Counted from the first letter of the stretch, positions 45,925-57,830 are shown. The stretch is 64,000 bases of DNA from Alitta virens (GCA_932294295.1 OW028582.1:37249204-37313203), one strand, 5' to 3'. The notes: generated by a model not told the origin, from the sequence alone. A program made the numbers and translations.

Positions 45925-45978
45925 CTGGTCTTTATGGTGAGGTGGTCTTAATAGTGAGACGGTCTTTAGACGAGGTTT
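45925..45978. repeat. TIR-family right half
   Basis: CTGGTCTTTATGGTGAGGTG, then GTCTTAATAGTGAGACGGTC and GACGAGGTTTTACTG, with TA at 45979-45980. Three stepped 17-bp units lead into the terminus. Confidence 0.6.
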
Positions 45979-45980
45979 TA

Positions 45981-46854
45981 CTGTACAGCAATGTATTGTC
46001 TAAAGTATGAAATACACGGTACTAGTATTAATCACACCTTTGATAATAATGTTCGTGCTAGTAGGAGAATACAAGTAATTTAACAGAGGCAAATCTACCA
46101 CCAACACCACAGTCAATACACACTGAAACTACTCATGTCACATAAGCATAGAAATTGTAATTGGGGAGGTGTTTTTATAAGAGGCTTATGTAGTATCAAT
46201 CTGAATTTCAGTGTCTCTCCAACTGACTTCATGATTAAGAGGCCTGCTCAGGCATTTGTCCTATAAGCCCTGCTTAAGTTAGAGGTTGCACCTTACAGCT
46301 TATGAACTAACATATGTGCTTAGAATTCCAGTACGCTCCTGAGTGTTCACAATTTTAATAATATCACACGACAATCAGATTTTCCAATGTTTATGAACCC
46401 AATCCTAGTCATAAGCTTGTAAAATGTGTTCAAACCCCAACGAAAAGCCCCATTATCTAGGTTTAGATTTAAAATCAGCTTTGATGTAGCTTCATTCAAA
46501 TAGTCCACTTTTGGCTCATAGTGGTATCATAGTGTGAACTGATCGTCTGATAAGATTATTCTCTATTTAAGATGAAAATTACATGGCGAAATTTGAAGAG
46601 AAACAGCTTTTTCCAAGACCCCACACGAACTGAAAGTGATCAGTTTACTGTCATGTTTAGAGAAATTATACTTCAGTCATGTTTATGGAAATTGAATACA
46701 TATTTTCTTAGCATAGTTTCGTTTGATTTAAAGCTGATATTTTGATTATCACGACTACCTGAATGATTATGCATTTCAATACAAGACCCCGTTACAAAGA
46801 CACCTCCCTATAAAGGTATACAATTTCATGTATATGTCATTTGACAACTAGTGC
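45981..46854. other. Intron sequence, nothing recognised
   Basis: No supported gene, RNA or repeat. Confidence 0.5.
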
Positions 46855-46864
46855 ACATTCTGAA

Positions 46865-46998
46865 CACTGTACCTGGGGCGAGTAATTTATCCCATCCATT
46901 TGATAAATATAATATGATTATTAAATGTGTATCAACTTGCAAATTCAAGCATTATCATCTCATCATTACGTCTGCCTTGGCAGCTGGTCAATCAAATG
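46865..46998 (+). mobile_element. SINE body, decayed
   Basis: GGGCGAGTAATTTATCCCAT at the left and CATTATCATCTCATCATTAC, then GTCTGCCTTGGCAGCTGGTC, at the right. Confidence 0.6.
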
Positions 46999-47254
46999 TC
47001 ACACACGATTATAGAATATAGATTGACATGCAACAAACCCTCAGCGAAACTCGTGTTAACAATATCACTCAGCGCTACACTACAACCCTGTTAGTCTGTC
47101 TATCACCCCATGACCTTTGACCTTTTCGTCCATCCTGTTATGTAACACCAGACAACAAACAGACCTTTACCTGACCCCAGGGTCCTACCCCACTTAGAGG
47201 GTTATTCTATACACCCAGAAGGAGTATTAACAAAGGAATATAAGATAATACTAA
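46999..47254. other. Intron sequence, nothing recognised
   Basis: No supported gene or repeat. Confidence 0.4.
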
Positions 47255-47382
47255 TCTATCTATCTATCTGTATATCTATCTATCTATCTGTCTGTCTGTC
47301 TGTCTATCTGTCTATCTATCTATCTATCTATCTCTCTACCTATCTACCTATCTACCTACCTCTATCTATCTATCTATCTGAA
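47255..47382 (+). repeat. (CTAT)n microsatellite
   Basis: CTAT array with CTGT and CTAC interruptions. Confidence 0.95.
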
Positions 47383-47392
47383 GCCTGTTGAT

Positions 47393-47580
47393 ATGTGTGA
47401 TTAATTGCCAAAGTCAAACTTAATGATGAGGAGCTATGTGATTGTTGGTTTCAGTTTAGTATCAGTTTTAAATCATCCAGGGCAGATTGATCGAAAAAAC
47501 GAACAATTTGTTGGGCAATCGAACCTGGTACCCACTAAAGTTTTAGATTCATAATGCCTTAAACACTAGGCCTAGTACAA
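47393..47580 (-). mobile_element. SINE, minus strand, internally rearranged
   Basis: AATTGCCAAAGTCAAACTTA, then ATGATGAGGAGC, is the body start. On the minus strand the head has TAGGCCTAGTGTTTAAGGCA and GGTACCAGGTTCGATTGCC. The middle is shorter than in the full-length copies. Confidence 0.55.
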
Positions 47581-47904
47581 AATATAGCTCAGCTGGCATC
47601 TGATGATGACATTTCAAAATTAAACCAAGCATTAGTTCACAATGACACAATGAATCACATTTTCCAATGAACGTATCGTAGCTGACATTCAAATGGACAT
47701 GATCTCATTTTACGACATTCATGCTATACTTAGATTTCTTTGAATGACTCGAACATACTCATGATAGGACTTATTTACATAAACTTGCATGTCGATGACT
47801 TTATTTTCAGTTTTACTATTTCTCGAATTGGATACCAGCATTAGAAATTCGCATCAGCGGCCACTTCCCAATTGAAGCCACCAAATGAAAAACCCATTCT
47901 GTAT
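47581..47904. other. Intron sequence, nothing recognised
   Basis: No supported gene or repeat. Confidence 0.4.
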
Positions 47905-47907
47905 ATA

Positions 47908-48195
47908 CATGACCTCGTTATTAAGACCACCTCAATATTGAGGTATTTTGCTACAGTGGAACCCTGTTATAAAATCACATAATTATTAAGGGCACATAGT
48001 CCAACATAGTTGGAAACACTTGTCATGGTATTTTATTTCGCTATTAAGACCACCTCGCCATTAAATAACCCCGTTTTGGTTCAAGTGAAACCTCGCTATT
48101 AAGATCACCCTTGGTGAAAAATCCCAAAAATTGGTCTCAATAATTAGAGTGGTCTTGCTAGTGAGGCGATCTTAAAGAAGTATTGCAGCAGTGTA
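47908..48195. repeat. Cluster of TIR-family ends
   Basis: GACCTCGTTATTAAGACCAC, then CAGTGGAACCCTGTTATAAA (after TA), CTATTAAGACCACCTCGCC, AGTGAAACCTCGCTATTAAG and the facing GGTCTTGCTAGTGAGGCGAT. At least two elements overlap or are nested here. Confidence 0.6.
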
Positions 48196-49884
48196 TATCT
48201 AATATATATACTTTGTATTGAAGTTGTCATGGGTAAAAATAGTGCCTGTGCAAACATATAAAAATTATTATATTTTAAGCTGTCATTTATAGATGTAAAG
48301 TAAAGTCAAAAAGTCTGTAAAAAAAAGAGGAAAAAAGTGGCTCATCGAGTTGATATATTGAAACAGTTTACTCAACTGACTTTGTGTTTATTCGCCAAAT
48401 CACTCCGCCACTCTGTTGGTAAACAAAGCGGACAGTTAACATAGAATTTCATCGATAGGGACTATTTTATTGCGCGTAGGGGTTCTTTTCTATCAATATA
48501 AGCTTGTATTCTGATAGACTTTGATAGACTATCAAGCTTTGTTGTATCCATTCAGCTTTGAAATGGAACTTTTTTAATTCAACGAATCGGAGTGATATCC
48601 TTAAAGTGTGCGATACGGCTGCCCTTGTCAATTTGTGGCGTCGGAATGACAAATAAAAAAAAGGCAAAAAAAGATAATTTAGAAAAAATATAAGTAGCTT
48701 TGAATGTTACGTTCAAGAAAATCACAAGGCAGTATTTGTTTCAGAGTTCAAATAGCTGAATTAGATTTAAATTAATTTTGTATAGCAATATACCAGTTGT
48801 CTTTTTGACCCACATACAAATCTTGTATTTTTTGAGTTTATGGTGTCAAGATTGAAGCTATATTCGATATCCTTGCTGCGTCAGGCCAAATTATCTAAAA
48901 TCACGATTTTTTAATTACTTAATTTCTTGTTTTACTTCAATTTTTTTTTGTTGGGGGGGGGGGGGTTTATTGTACTGTTCCCACGTGTGTGGAGATGTTG
49001 TGTAAGCTCACTTGTCATTAGAACATGCCTTGCTAAAATCAACTGTCTTGAGAAGGTAATACGTCAGTGACGAAACTGTGTCAATTGGACAGAGGTATTG
49101 GCTTTCAATTTTACGATTTGATTCAAGCGCAGACAATGGCGGCGTCTCATTCATAAATAGAACACCAACAATGGCTAACAATAGACAATGAAACTATAAT
49201 CACACGAGAATTGAGCCTATAAAGGTCAAGGTCAAGGTCAATGGCAAGGTCACGGTTTCATAACACACTTTTTATGAATGAGTCTGCCCACTCGAAGAAT
49301 TTTCTAGTATTTCACTTAAAGTTACAAATTTCGCCCAACAACACGACGCTGGAAAAATTATAAATTGCAAACATATGATATCGCAGAATCGTGTATGACA
49401 TTATTATAATGATATTTTATTTATGATGATATTTAAGGTAACTGAATATATCTCTTTTTCAGTTTCAATTACATCATAGACTAGTGTGATAAACTAAGTG
49501 TATAGTTTGTCACATTTTTCAATATAAGAATGTTGGTGTCTAGATTTTAATAAAGACACCAAAGATATTTCAAGAAATACTGTAGCGATATATTGTAGGA
49601 ATTTCTGCAAATCCTTTGCAATATTCAGTCGGATCAATGACTTTCTGAATTTAGTGAAGCATCTCAAAATATGCATACCAAGTTTCAGTCGCAAAATAAG
49701 CAGAAAAAACAAAAAGGATTTTTTCTTTGAAAATTCTTCGGACAAGAATTGACAATCCGATTGTTAAGTGTCTTTTCTATCTGTGTCTTCAGTCTGTGGG
49801 TCTGTCCTTCATAGCAGTATGACCCTATAAATTTGGTCCCAGGTCAGAAACCTGAAGTGTGTTGGGGCCATCTTGGACTAAGGG
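48196..49884. other. Intron sequence with G-run and AGGTCA repeats
   Basis: A run of about 12 G lies near 48954-48965. AGGTCA is repeated at 49223, 49229, 49235 and 49247. Minus-strand frames at 48467-48667 and 49494-49745 show no motif. Confidence 0.5.
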
Positions 49885-50249
49885 TCAGTCAGTCAGTTTG
49901 TTAGTTAGTCAGTTAGTCAGTCAGCCAGTCAGTTCATCAGTCAGTCAGCCAGTCAGTTCATCAGTCAGTCAGCCAGTCAGTTCATCAGTCAGTCAGTCAG
50001 CACATCAGTCAGTCAGTCAGCCAGTCAGTTCATCAGTCAGTCAGCCAGTCAGTCAGTCAGTCAGTCAGTCAATCAGTTCATCAGTCAGTCAATAAGTCAG
50101 TCGGTTAGTAATTCAGTCAGTATATAAGTCAGTGAGTCAGTCGGTTAGTAATTCAGTCAGTAAATAAGTCAGTCAGTCAGTCAGTCAGTCAGTCCGCTAG
50201 GCAGTCTCAGCGAGTCAGTCAGGGAGTCAGTCAGTGAGTCAGTCAGTCG

Positions 50250-50282
<33 letters not shown>
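49885..50282 (+). repeat. (CAGT)n array with 24-bp higher-order unit
   Basis: About 400 bases of CAGT tetranucleotide. The left half has a 24-base higher-order unit, roughly CAGTCAGCCAGTCAGTTCAT plus CAGT, repeated several times. The right end turns into (AATC)n. The Val/Ser/Gln frame across it is an artefact. Confidence 0.92.
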
Positions 50283-50759
50283 CCAAACTCTTTCACAGTC
50301 CACCTCGTGTACAACTGAAACGTAGAGAGCTTTGCTTTAGTGCTCTATGAACTTTGCTCGTGGTCTTTGAGGGGATGTAGATAGAATATTCAGATCAGGC
50401 TCGGAGATCTGACAGCCAATGTCCGCAGTGAAACGCATGTCTGGACGTCTGTCTGTCTGTCCGCAATCCACACACAGACAGTGGTCACTGGTGCCTTAGT
50501 GGACAGTGGTCAGTGTGTGCACAGGGCCGGACATCTGACCAGAATACTGATCGATGCAGTGACCACAGTACCTGGAGATGGCAGACATGTTGTTACATAA
50601 TTAAGACCCCACTTAAATAAGGCCTTAAGAGGTACTTAACACGACGTTAATTAGGTCAATTAGCCATTGCTCGATTGATTGAGAGAATGGCAATTAAGGT
50701 GGGAAGCCATTGACTGATTGACACTTGAGATCACTGTTATTTATAGAAGCTACAGGAGG
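50283..50759. other. Intron sequence, nothing certain
   Basis: Around 50440-50580 words such as GGACAGTGGTCAGTGTGTG recur loosely and resemble CTGACCACT words at 62755-62800 and 63850-64000. No clear element is defined. Confidence 0.35.
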
Positions 50760-50767
50760 ACCAGTAA

Positions 50768-51015
50768 TTTGGTTCTATGGTCTAGTGGTTAAGGTGTATT
50801 TCAGTTGCTCACAAGGTCCTGGGTTCGATTCCCAGACGGCCAGATTTTATGAGTAATCTAAAAGATATTGTTTTCATGAGACTTTAGTGAGTGACACAAA
50901 GAGGCAACTTACAGTCCCCACCCATGGGGTAAATACAAATGTAAGTGAAAAAGTATGATATTATAAACATGTAAGTTATGCCAACTCATCATTACGTCTG
51001 CATCTTAATAATTGA
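50768..51015 (+). mobile_element. tRNA-derived SINE, full length, + strand
   Basis: The head has A box TGGTCTAGTGG (from 50779) and B box GGGTTCGATTCCCAG (about 50821), both near consensus. The body has CACAAAGAGGCAACTTACAG, CCACCCATGGGGTAAATACA and CAACTCATCATTACGTCTGC. With 3995-4260 it is the best copy for defining the family. Confidence 0.78.
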
Positions 51016-51824
51016 TATAATCTTGTGATCTGAATTAGGAATCCCTCAGGTGTTCGTATGGAATTTACTGAGTACCAACACTGAACTGACACAATTTTTT
51101 TGTAAAGTGCACCAAAGTTAATTCCCACGACAGACTAAATTTTTGTTTTAAGAAAAAAAATGGGGTTTTATATATATAGCTTTTATTTGATAAGCAGCCC
51201 ATTTTCTACACAGTATTTTAAAACCACAAAGAGGCAAAAAATATGAGGAGGCCGTGGGGGTGACATTTTTTGCTCGGTTTTCAAATGAATTTTCAAGTAT
51301 CGGAATGGCGAATCATGCTTAAAGTGTGTTTAACTAAGGTCAGTTGGCACCGAAACACCTCAAATTTGAGGAAAAGTAGATCAAATCGGCTCAAATGAGC
51401 TCAAATCTGACTAATAGGCCAATAAAATCTGTCTGGGTTGTAGGAGAGACAATTTTCAATCATTTTCGTCCATTTTCATTCAGTCTTATGACAGAATTAA
51501 TTTTGGCATATTTGCGTCGTCTGCTATTCGTTACAGTTATCAACTAAAGAGGGCGCATGGGGCTGGAACGTGGATTTACATTACAAGTGGCTATTGCACA
51601 AATTCCTCTCTGTCCCTGCAGCAATGTAGATGAGATATCGCTTACATAAATAGCTATAAAGCTAATTTTTGTGACGTGCTTATTTGCCACTTGGGTACAA
51701 AAAATTTTTTTTTCATATATTTTTTTATACACTAGTCATTTGTCCACAGCTAAGTGTATTAGCTCCATTACTTTATGATATGGCTCGTGGGAACTTGGGA
51801 CGTTTATAGACCTAGTATATCATC
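51016..51824. other. Intron sequence, nothing recognised
   Basis: Short TA run near 51172-51178. TCAAATC/TCAAATGAGC words recur at 51360-51410. No exon is seen. Confidence 0.45.
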
Positions 51825-51833
51825 CGTGCAACC

Positions 51834-52165
51834 TATTCTTAATGGCGAGGTTGGATTAAAGTTGGCTTCCACTGTGTGGTATGAAATAGAAACTTGAAAT
51901 AGTGGTATAATTTCAGCATGATTGTGACAGCTACAGTGTCAGAGTATAGTTATCATAGCACAGTTAAGTCCTAACTGGAGATAACTTAATCAACTAATGC
52001 TCTTAATTGTGATGTGGTCGTCATGGTGATTGGTTTGTTCTGTATGATATATCATATGGAATAGTTATTGCCTTACTGGTGAGGTGACCGTGATAAAATG
52101 ACAAACCCAATTTTGTGTGGTCGGTTTCTGTTATTCGGGGTTCGTAATAGTGAAATAGACCCTAC
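51834..52165. repeat. TIR-family fragments
   Basis: TTCTTAATGGCGAGGTTGGA with TTCCACTGTG near 51837-51876; GCTCTTAATTGTGATGTGGT near 51999; GGGGTTCGTAATAGTGAAAT and ACCCTACAG near 52137-52167. Confidence 0.45.
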
Positions 52166-52199
52166 AGCACCTGCAAGCCATATTGCATAACATTGCATA

Positions 52200-52870
52200 A
52201 TAGCTGGGCTGTCTTCGGGGAGCAGGGGGGCATATGGCCAATGAGTGATTGCTCCAGGCCACTGCGGGGTGAAAGGTCGCTTGTTGCATTGTCATAGGGC
52301 CTCCTCTATTGCAAAGGGGTATGGCTGATTACCCCCACAATGCATGAGCACAGAGTGAGGGTAAAACGGGTCAGGGAGAGGGGGTGCAGTCAGTGAGGGC
52401 AGGCAAAGAGAGCACCACTTTTGGTGTGAGATGGGAGAGAGGTCAGCAGGACCAAGAGGCAAGTCATAACCCCAATCCTGTGGGCAAGAAAACAGCCATG
52501 CCACAGACATCGACCTCTAGGGATGGCAGAAAGTGCCCCAGAGGAGCCCTGGGGTGGCTTATAGGTGCCCCTGTGGTCCAGGCAAGGATCAAGGGTCCCA
52601 CAAGGGTCCCACAGGGGTCCTGCAAGGGGCCACAATACCTCCTAAGACCTATAGGGTCAAGGGACCCCAAGAAACACAAGGCACCATTGGTCACTGCTCA
52701 GAGGGCCACCGGTCACCCTTTGGCCACCCTTGGTCACCTTGTGGTCAGTGAGCAGACAGACCAGACCACCATCAGACACCTTGACCTCCACACCATCTTT
52801 CAAGAGAGAAGTGGACAGCGCTGGGCAAAAATGCCACAACTCAGGGAGCATAGAGCTTTAGAGGGCTGAG
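52200..52870. other. GC-richer block, no gene assigned
   Basis: This block is markedly less AT-rich than its surroundings and open in several frames on both strands (longest 52384-52869, 161 codons). GGGTCCCACA/GGGTCCTGCA repeats lie at 52594-52625. The translation is low in hydrophobic order and matches no family I know. Overlapping frames on both strands are expected from the composition alone. Confidence 0.35.
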
Positions 52871-52912
52871 TTTCTTCTTAAACTGTGTGAAGATATTTTA
52901 TTGTCTGAGCCT

Positions 52913-52925
52913 TTAGTTAGTTAGA

Positions 52926-52956
<31 letters not shown>

Positions 52957-53003
52957 TTGGTTAGTTAGTTAGTTAGTTAGATGGTTAGTTAGTTAGTTAG
53001 ATG

Positions 53004-53049
<46 letters not shown>

Positions 53050-53155
53050 TAGTTAGTTACTTAGTTAGGTACTTAGTTATTTAGCTAGGTACTTAGTTAG
53101 GTAGCTGGTTGGTTAGGTTGTTAGATAGATAGGTTGGTAGGTTGGTAGGTAGGTA
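52913..53155 (+). repeat. (TTAG)n to (GGTA)n microsatellite
   Basis: TTAG units with TTGG and ATGG variants pass into GTTGGTAGGTAGG. This is not the TTAGGG telomere repeat. Confidence 0.92.
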
Positions 53156-53809
53156 CATATAATTTGTAGGTAGGTAGGTAGTCAGATACATGCCAGGGTC
53201 GTCATCTTTCCATAGCTGGTCGTCATTTTCTGACACCCACTAATGTCCAGCTGATGTGGTATAAATGTTATCTATTAAGTTAGTAAGTCAGTCGAAAGTT
53301 TGTTTGTTATTTAGTTAGAATATTCTTTAGAAATCAACTTCTGTGTTCAGAAATGTGAATATGTCAGTCAGTTAGCAAGTTAACTGGCTATTGAGTTATT
53401 AAGTCATTCAGTGTGTCTGTCAGTGTGTCAGTCAGTCAGTCAGTCAGATAAAGATCAGTTAGTCAATGGCGACACTTATGACATATAGGTCATAAGCATC
53501 AACTCACCTTAAATTCTTGACAAACCCATATTATCTAATTTTGGCATTCTCAATGTAGCTCGTTTGACATTTTCATTTGGTTATACTCTAGGCCTACATC
53601 AGATCTAAGTTACTCAACCAATATAACTTGTTGTTGAACTGATTTCTTTGTCCCAAGAACCCTGTCCCCCTTGGTCAAACTGGTTTAACCCCCTTGACCC
53701 CGGGTCACCACCCTAGCCTAGACACCCGGCTTGCCTATTACCCTCTAGGTCTGCTTATTTTGTGCAATGCAGGGCTCTGTGTGATACAGTGTGATACAAG
53801 TGCAGTTAG
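53156..53809. other. Intron sequence with short CAGT runs
   Basis: A degenerate CAGT stretch lies at 53363-53460. Nothing else is recognised. Confidence 0.45.
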
Positions 53810-53965
53810 ACCTAGCAATTAAGATTACTCAATATTACGACCACCACGATATTAAGACCACTGGCTTTAAAGATGTTGATTATAAAGAGTTTCAGAATTA
53901 AGGCTAACTGTGTATAGATTATTTCAATTATTCCTAACATTTCATGGTCTTATTGGTGAGGTTAA
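53808..53965. repeat. TIR-family copy, diverged
   Basis: GTTAGACCTAGCAATTAAGA, then CGACCACCACGATATTAAGA at the left; TCATGGTCTTATTGGTGAGG at the right. Confidence 0.45.
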
Positions 53966-54711
53966 ACTTAGGAAAGAGGTCTTAAATAGCGTATTACCTT
54001 TTTCCAATTTGTTTAATGCCCACCCCATATATGAGCTTACCTTATTGTCATCATTAGCAAGATCGTTAATTAGTAATAAGTCAAAGTTACAGAACCATCT
54101 AATTGAGTTACTAGTCTGGACTTCAAGCATTGCCATGACTGCAAGCTATGTCATCTCATCACTACGTTTGCTTCCATTAGATGGCCTGACAAACTGCCTG
54201 TGCTGATAACACAATCTGCCTGTAGTGCATGGGCGCGGCAGTAGACTCGTACCACAGCGCATCTTCATGCCGTGATTGTAAGATGAAGATCACATTGACT
54301 GAGAATGTGACCCTCTCAAAGCACCTCCTTGCCGAACCCCTTGTATGGAACACTTGTTGAATCACACACTGAGTTGATTTAGCTTCGATAAACACCTTTT
54401 GTCAGCTACTAAAGTGCTCTTTTAGCGATTTCAGTGACGTTCTAGGATAATGGAGTCTCCCTGACTAACAGAGCCACTTTATTGATGCAGCCTTAAGCCT
54501 TAAAGCGAGGTAACAGCCTTAAGGGCCAGTTGTTAAGGGTTGGTCTCCAAATCTTTCTTCCGGTTAATGGAAATTATCCTAATGTAGACAAATCAGGTTT
54601 TAGTCTGACAAGGGCGAGTGTCATTTAACAGAATTGCCCCTGATCTTTGTAGATGCCTTAATACCCCAGCACTATAATCATTAAGGGGGGATAATTAAGC
54701 GTAGGTCTGCA
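53966..54711. other. Intron sequence, small SINE remnant
   Basis: AAGCTATGTCATCTCATCAC, then TACGTTTGC, at 54140-54170 is a SINE core remnant (+). Around 54490-54530 CCTTAAG words cluster. No exon is recognised. Confidence 0.45.
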
Positions 54712-55042
54712 GTGAAACTTCTCTCTGATATCACCTCACTATTAAGACTACCCTACAATGAAGGTTAATGAGTTTTATGGCACTATTTCTACCATTAAAT
54801 TGTTAGTGGAACCTGACAATAAAGTCACTGACATGTTCTCAATATAGTAGTCTAAATCTTTGGGCTATAAATTTCAATTATAGTTTATAGATCTAATGTA
54901 TGCTTTAAAATGGAGATTGTGGATGGTTGTAAATTGCTATACCTCATATTAAGTCCGCCTCACCATTAAGACCAGCGTCAGGACTAATGTATTTTGCTTC
55001 AAATACGGTCTTAAGAATGAGGTTCCACACAGCTTGAATGCC
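54712..55042. mobile_element. Pogo/Tigger-like MITE copy, long and diverged
   Basis: The left end CAGTGAAACTTCTCTCTGAT is followed by CACCTCACTATTAAGACTAC. The right part has CCGCCTCACCATTAAGACCA and finally ACGGTCTTAAGAATGAGGTTCCACAC. The termini are about 330 bp apart. The TA target is not preserved. Confidence 0.5.
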
Positions 55043-55553
55043 ACCAAACATCAAATGTTATTTAAGATAAATGCCTGGGGTTAGCCAAGGAGGTTTCTGT
55101 TGAACCAAATGTTCCTCTGATAGCTGCGTGGTAGCCTTACGCCAATCCAGGGGTCATAAAAGCAATGAAAATAGTCCCTCAAACATCCTGAGGGAGCGGA
55201 GGGATACAGCAACATGTGTTTGAGCTCTGACCGAATTACCTCCTTCGATGTATCAATGCACCCTGGCAGATTCTCTGACACAATGTCAAGCTCTTAATGA
55301 ATATATGGGGCTTTGATAGACTGGCCCTTCCTTGCTTAAACACATCAAGTTGGGGCTACTCAATCATTGCTAAGGACTTAATTGTTATGGTTACAAAAAA
55401 TAGTGCAATGTCCTCCCAGTGTTGACTTGAGACAGAATTGGGAAGCATGCGTACAATACAGCAGAATTTTGCTATCAAGACTGCTTTAAAATGTGTAGTT
55501 TTGATGTTGAAGTGGTCATAATTTAGGATTAATTAAAATGAGAATACTCTTTC
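55043..55553. other. Intron sequence, TIR remnant near 55455
   Basis: TACAGCAGAATTTTGCTATC near 55457 and GTTGAAGTGGTCATAATTTA near 55505 form a decayed inverted pair. Confidence 0.4.
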
Positions 55554-55554
55554 A

Positions 55555-55720
55555 CAAAAGCTAAGGCAAGTAAAAGACCCCACCCATGGGGTAGATGTGA
55601 AACATGGTTTGACTCCAAGCAGCCTTATCATCTCATCATTACGTCTGCCTCTGATAACTGGTCATATAAGCGGACTAAGTTTTAACCCAGTAGCATTGAG
55701 ACGTTGAGCACATTGAAATA
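55555..55720 (+). mobile_element. SINE body, + strand, well preserved
   Basis: AAGGCAAGTAAAAGACCCCA, CCCATGGGGTAGATGTGAAA, CTCCAAGCAGCCTTATCATC, TCATCATTACGTCTGCCTCT and AACCCAGTAGCATTGAGACG. It is close to the family consensus and lacks the tRNA head. Confidence 0.75.
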
Positions 55721-55724
55721 GCTG

Positions 55725-55875
55725 TGCCTTGTGCTCGGTGTCTATGCTGAGGCAATAAAAAATCCCACCCATGGGGTTAATGTGTAAAATACATGGTGTG
55801 CACTCCTTTCTTTCTCGTTTCATCAATCAACCATCATGGGTGGTATGAAAATTACCTTAGAGGCCTGCAATATAT
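55725..55875 (+). mobile_element. SINE body with alternative tail
   Basis: TGCTCGGTGTCTATGCTGAG, CCCACCCATGGGGTTAATGT, then TTTCATCAATCAACCATCAT and ACCTTAGAGGCCTGCA. It shares its tail with the copy at 3995-4260 and stands directly after a copy with the common tail. Confidence 0.68.
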
Positions 55876-57480
55876 TTTATCTCACTGCACAGAGATGATA
55901 TCATATTTTTATTGCATGAAATTCGAACATAAATGATTCGCAAAAACCATCATCACACAAAAACAAACAATACCTCACAATTTTTATTTCAATTGTACAT
56001 CATGTGTTTGTATTGAAAATTAAGCAGGAATCATTTTCAAAACAATAAGAAACATAGTCTGGGTCATGACTGAAGCAAATCATGATTTAAGGACAATCCT
56101 TAATAGATTAAATTACAACTTAAAAGCGGAATAAATTCTAGTGTACAAAGACATTCCCTTTAGATTTCATTGCTTACTTCAGCACTGGTTTAATTGTCTG
56201 GCTATTCTTTATGATACTGTATTGTATTTTTTTTTTAATGAATCTCTATTATGTTAGTTTTTACATATTTTTTGTAACGTGCTTCAATATGTTTTGCATT
56301 ATGTATGGCGTGATTCAAATATGATCGAAGGGATTTCATAGTGAACTAGTAATACCCCCTGAGTAGAAAAGTTGATTCAGAGGCATGACTTTTTGTCATG
56401 GGGTGTATTAAGCAGAATAAGAGTGTGGTTAGTGAATAGAACGCGGATAGGGAGTGGATAGCTGGTGAATAGAATGATGGGGATTTAAGAACTGCTGGAG
56501 TTGATAAGGAGTTTGTGTGGAGTTTGTGTAGAAAAAGTGACCAAGTCTCGGAGTCCACACCAAAAGGCTACACAAGCATAGTGTGACAGTGGTCTAAGAT
56601 CCTTCGGACAATGGTCAGATTTGCTAGCTTACTGCTAAGATTGCTGGTTGTATGGCAAGATTGTTGGTTTAAATGCAAGATTGAAGGTTTGTATTGGCGC
56701 TTAAACGTAAAACTAGCCCAGGCCATCACAAAGGAGGGCTTTATGATGAATCGGGGAATAAATATTGCCCTAATCCGAGGTGACGATGGGTACTGCGCCC
56801 CCCAAAGCCCCCCTGATGGCCTGTTAATACCCTTTCCATTGTGCCAGTGGTCTGCCGTCACTGATTTGCCGGACATTAGGCATGTAGGCACGATTCGTGA
56901 CGTCACAACTTCAAAGAAACGTCATCTAGAGGCAGTGGACACTCCAGCAGAGGGCCCTAGCGCATAATCGGGTCTTTGAGAGGCAGGATTGCAGGATAGG
57001 CCTGTGATATCATGGAATCACCATTGCCTGGGAACTGGCTGAGCATAGGTAGCACTACACAATGGGCTTGTTATTGAGGTCCTGATGGGTTTTATTGGTC
57101 GAGGGGATTCCCTAAGATTTGGGGGCCCCTTGAAGCCAGACTTAACACAGCTCTAAGGACTTCCTAGGGCTCGGCTGGACACAACTGGACATGGCTGACC
57201 ATGGGTGGCCAGACGCTGACCAATCACTCCCCGCGCAAAGTGAATTTCCGTCCAATTTCTAGAAGATCAGATAAGAGCCGTCCTTCTCTCCCCCCCCCCA
57301 AGGCCCGGGGGGCTGGTCACTGGAACAGAGCAAGAAAAAATGTCTCCATTCCTCACAGAGGGACCGGGTCACTGGCTGTAATCTGTTTGATGAAGCCACT
57401 TTCCTTTCCATCTGGGAGTCTAACGGCTTCCTTTTTGTGCCTCGCAAGCTTCACACCTTCCTTTCCCACTGAACTTTTTT
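55876..57480. other. Intron sequence, one TGACGTCA
   Basis: TGACGTCA is at 56898-56905. About 56590-57480 is less AT-rich and open in places on both strands (56611-56967 +, 56568-56906 -), without a recognised domain. A C-run lies near 57290-57300. Confidence 0.4.
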
Positions 57481-57489
57481 TTTGCCAGA

Positions 57490-57830
57490 CTCGTTCGGAC
57501 TAGCTTTCAGTCTGTCTTGTCGGACTGACTGTCTTTTGGACTAACCCATTTCAGTCTCTTGGACTGTCTTTCTTCTGTCTTTTTGACTGTCCTTCTTCTG
57601 TCTTTTGGACTGTCCTTCTTCTGTCTTTTGGACTGTCTTTCTTCTGTCTTTTGGACTGTCCTTCTGCACTGTCTATCTGTCTTCTGGGCTGTCTGTTCAT
57701 TTTGGACTGTTTCTGTATTTTTGAAGTGACTGTGACTTTCTTTTGTCTTTTGGAGTATCTTTCTTTCTTAGACTAACTTATATCTGTATTTTGGACTTTT
57801 TTTCTGTCTTTTTTCACTAACTTTTTGCCC
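57490..57830 (+). repeat. 23-bp pyrimidine-rich tandem repeat
   Basis: The unit TTTTGGACTGTCCTTCTTCT plus GTC repeats about four times around 57560-57668, with looser CTGTCTTTTGGACT copies on both sides. Confidence 0.8.

Noticed and set aside
50768..50845. Functional tRNA gene
   Set aside because: A and B boxes are good, but the acceptor stem does not close and a SINE body follows directly.
52384..52869. 161-codon open frame on the plus strand
   Set aside because: Overlapping frames on both strands are equally open because the block is GC-richer. There is no domain, splice context or start context that I recognise.
52913..53155. Telomere-like TTAG repeat
   Set aside because: The unit is TTAG with TTGG variants, not TTAGGG, and grades into GGTA. 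It is an ordinary microsatellite.
56611..56967. 118-codon plus frame and opposed 112-codon minus frame
   Set aside because: Neither resembles a known protein and each is a shadow of the other. Left as unassigned sequence.
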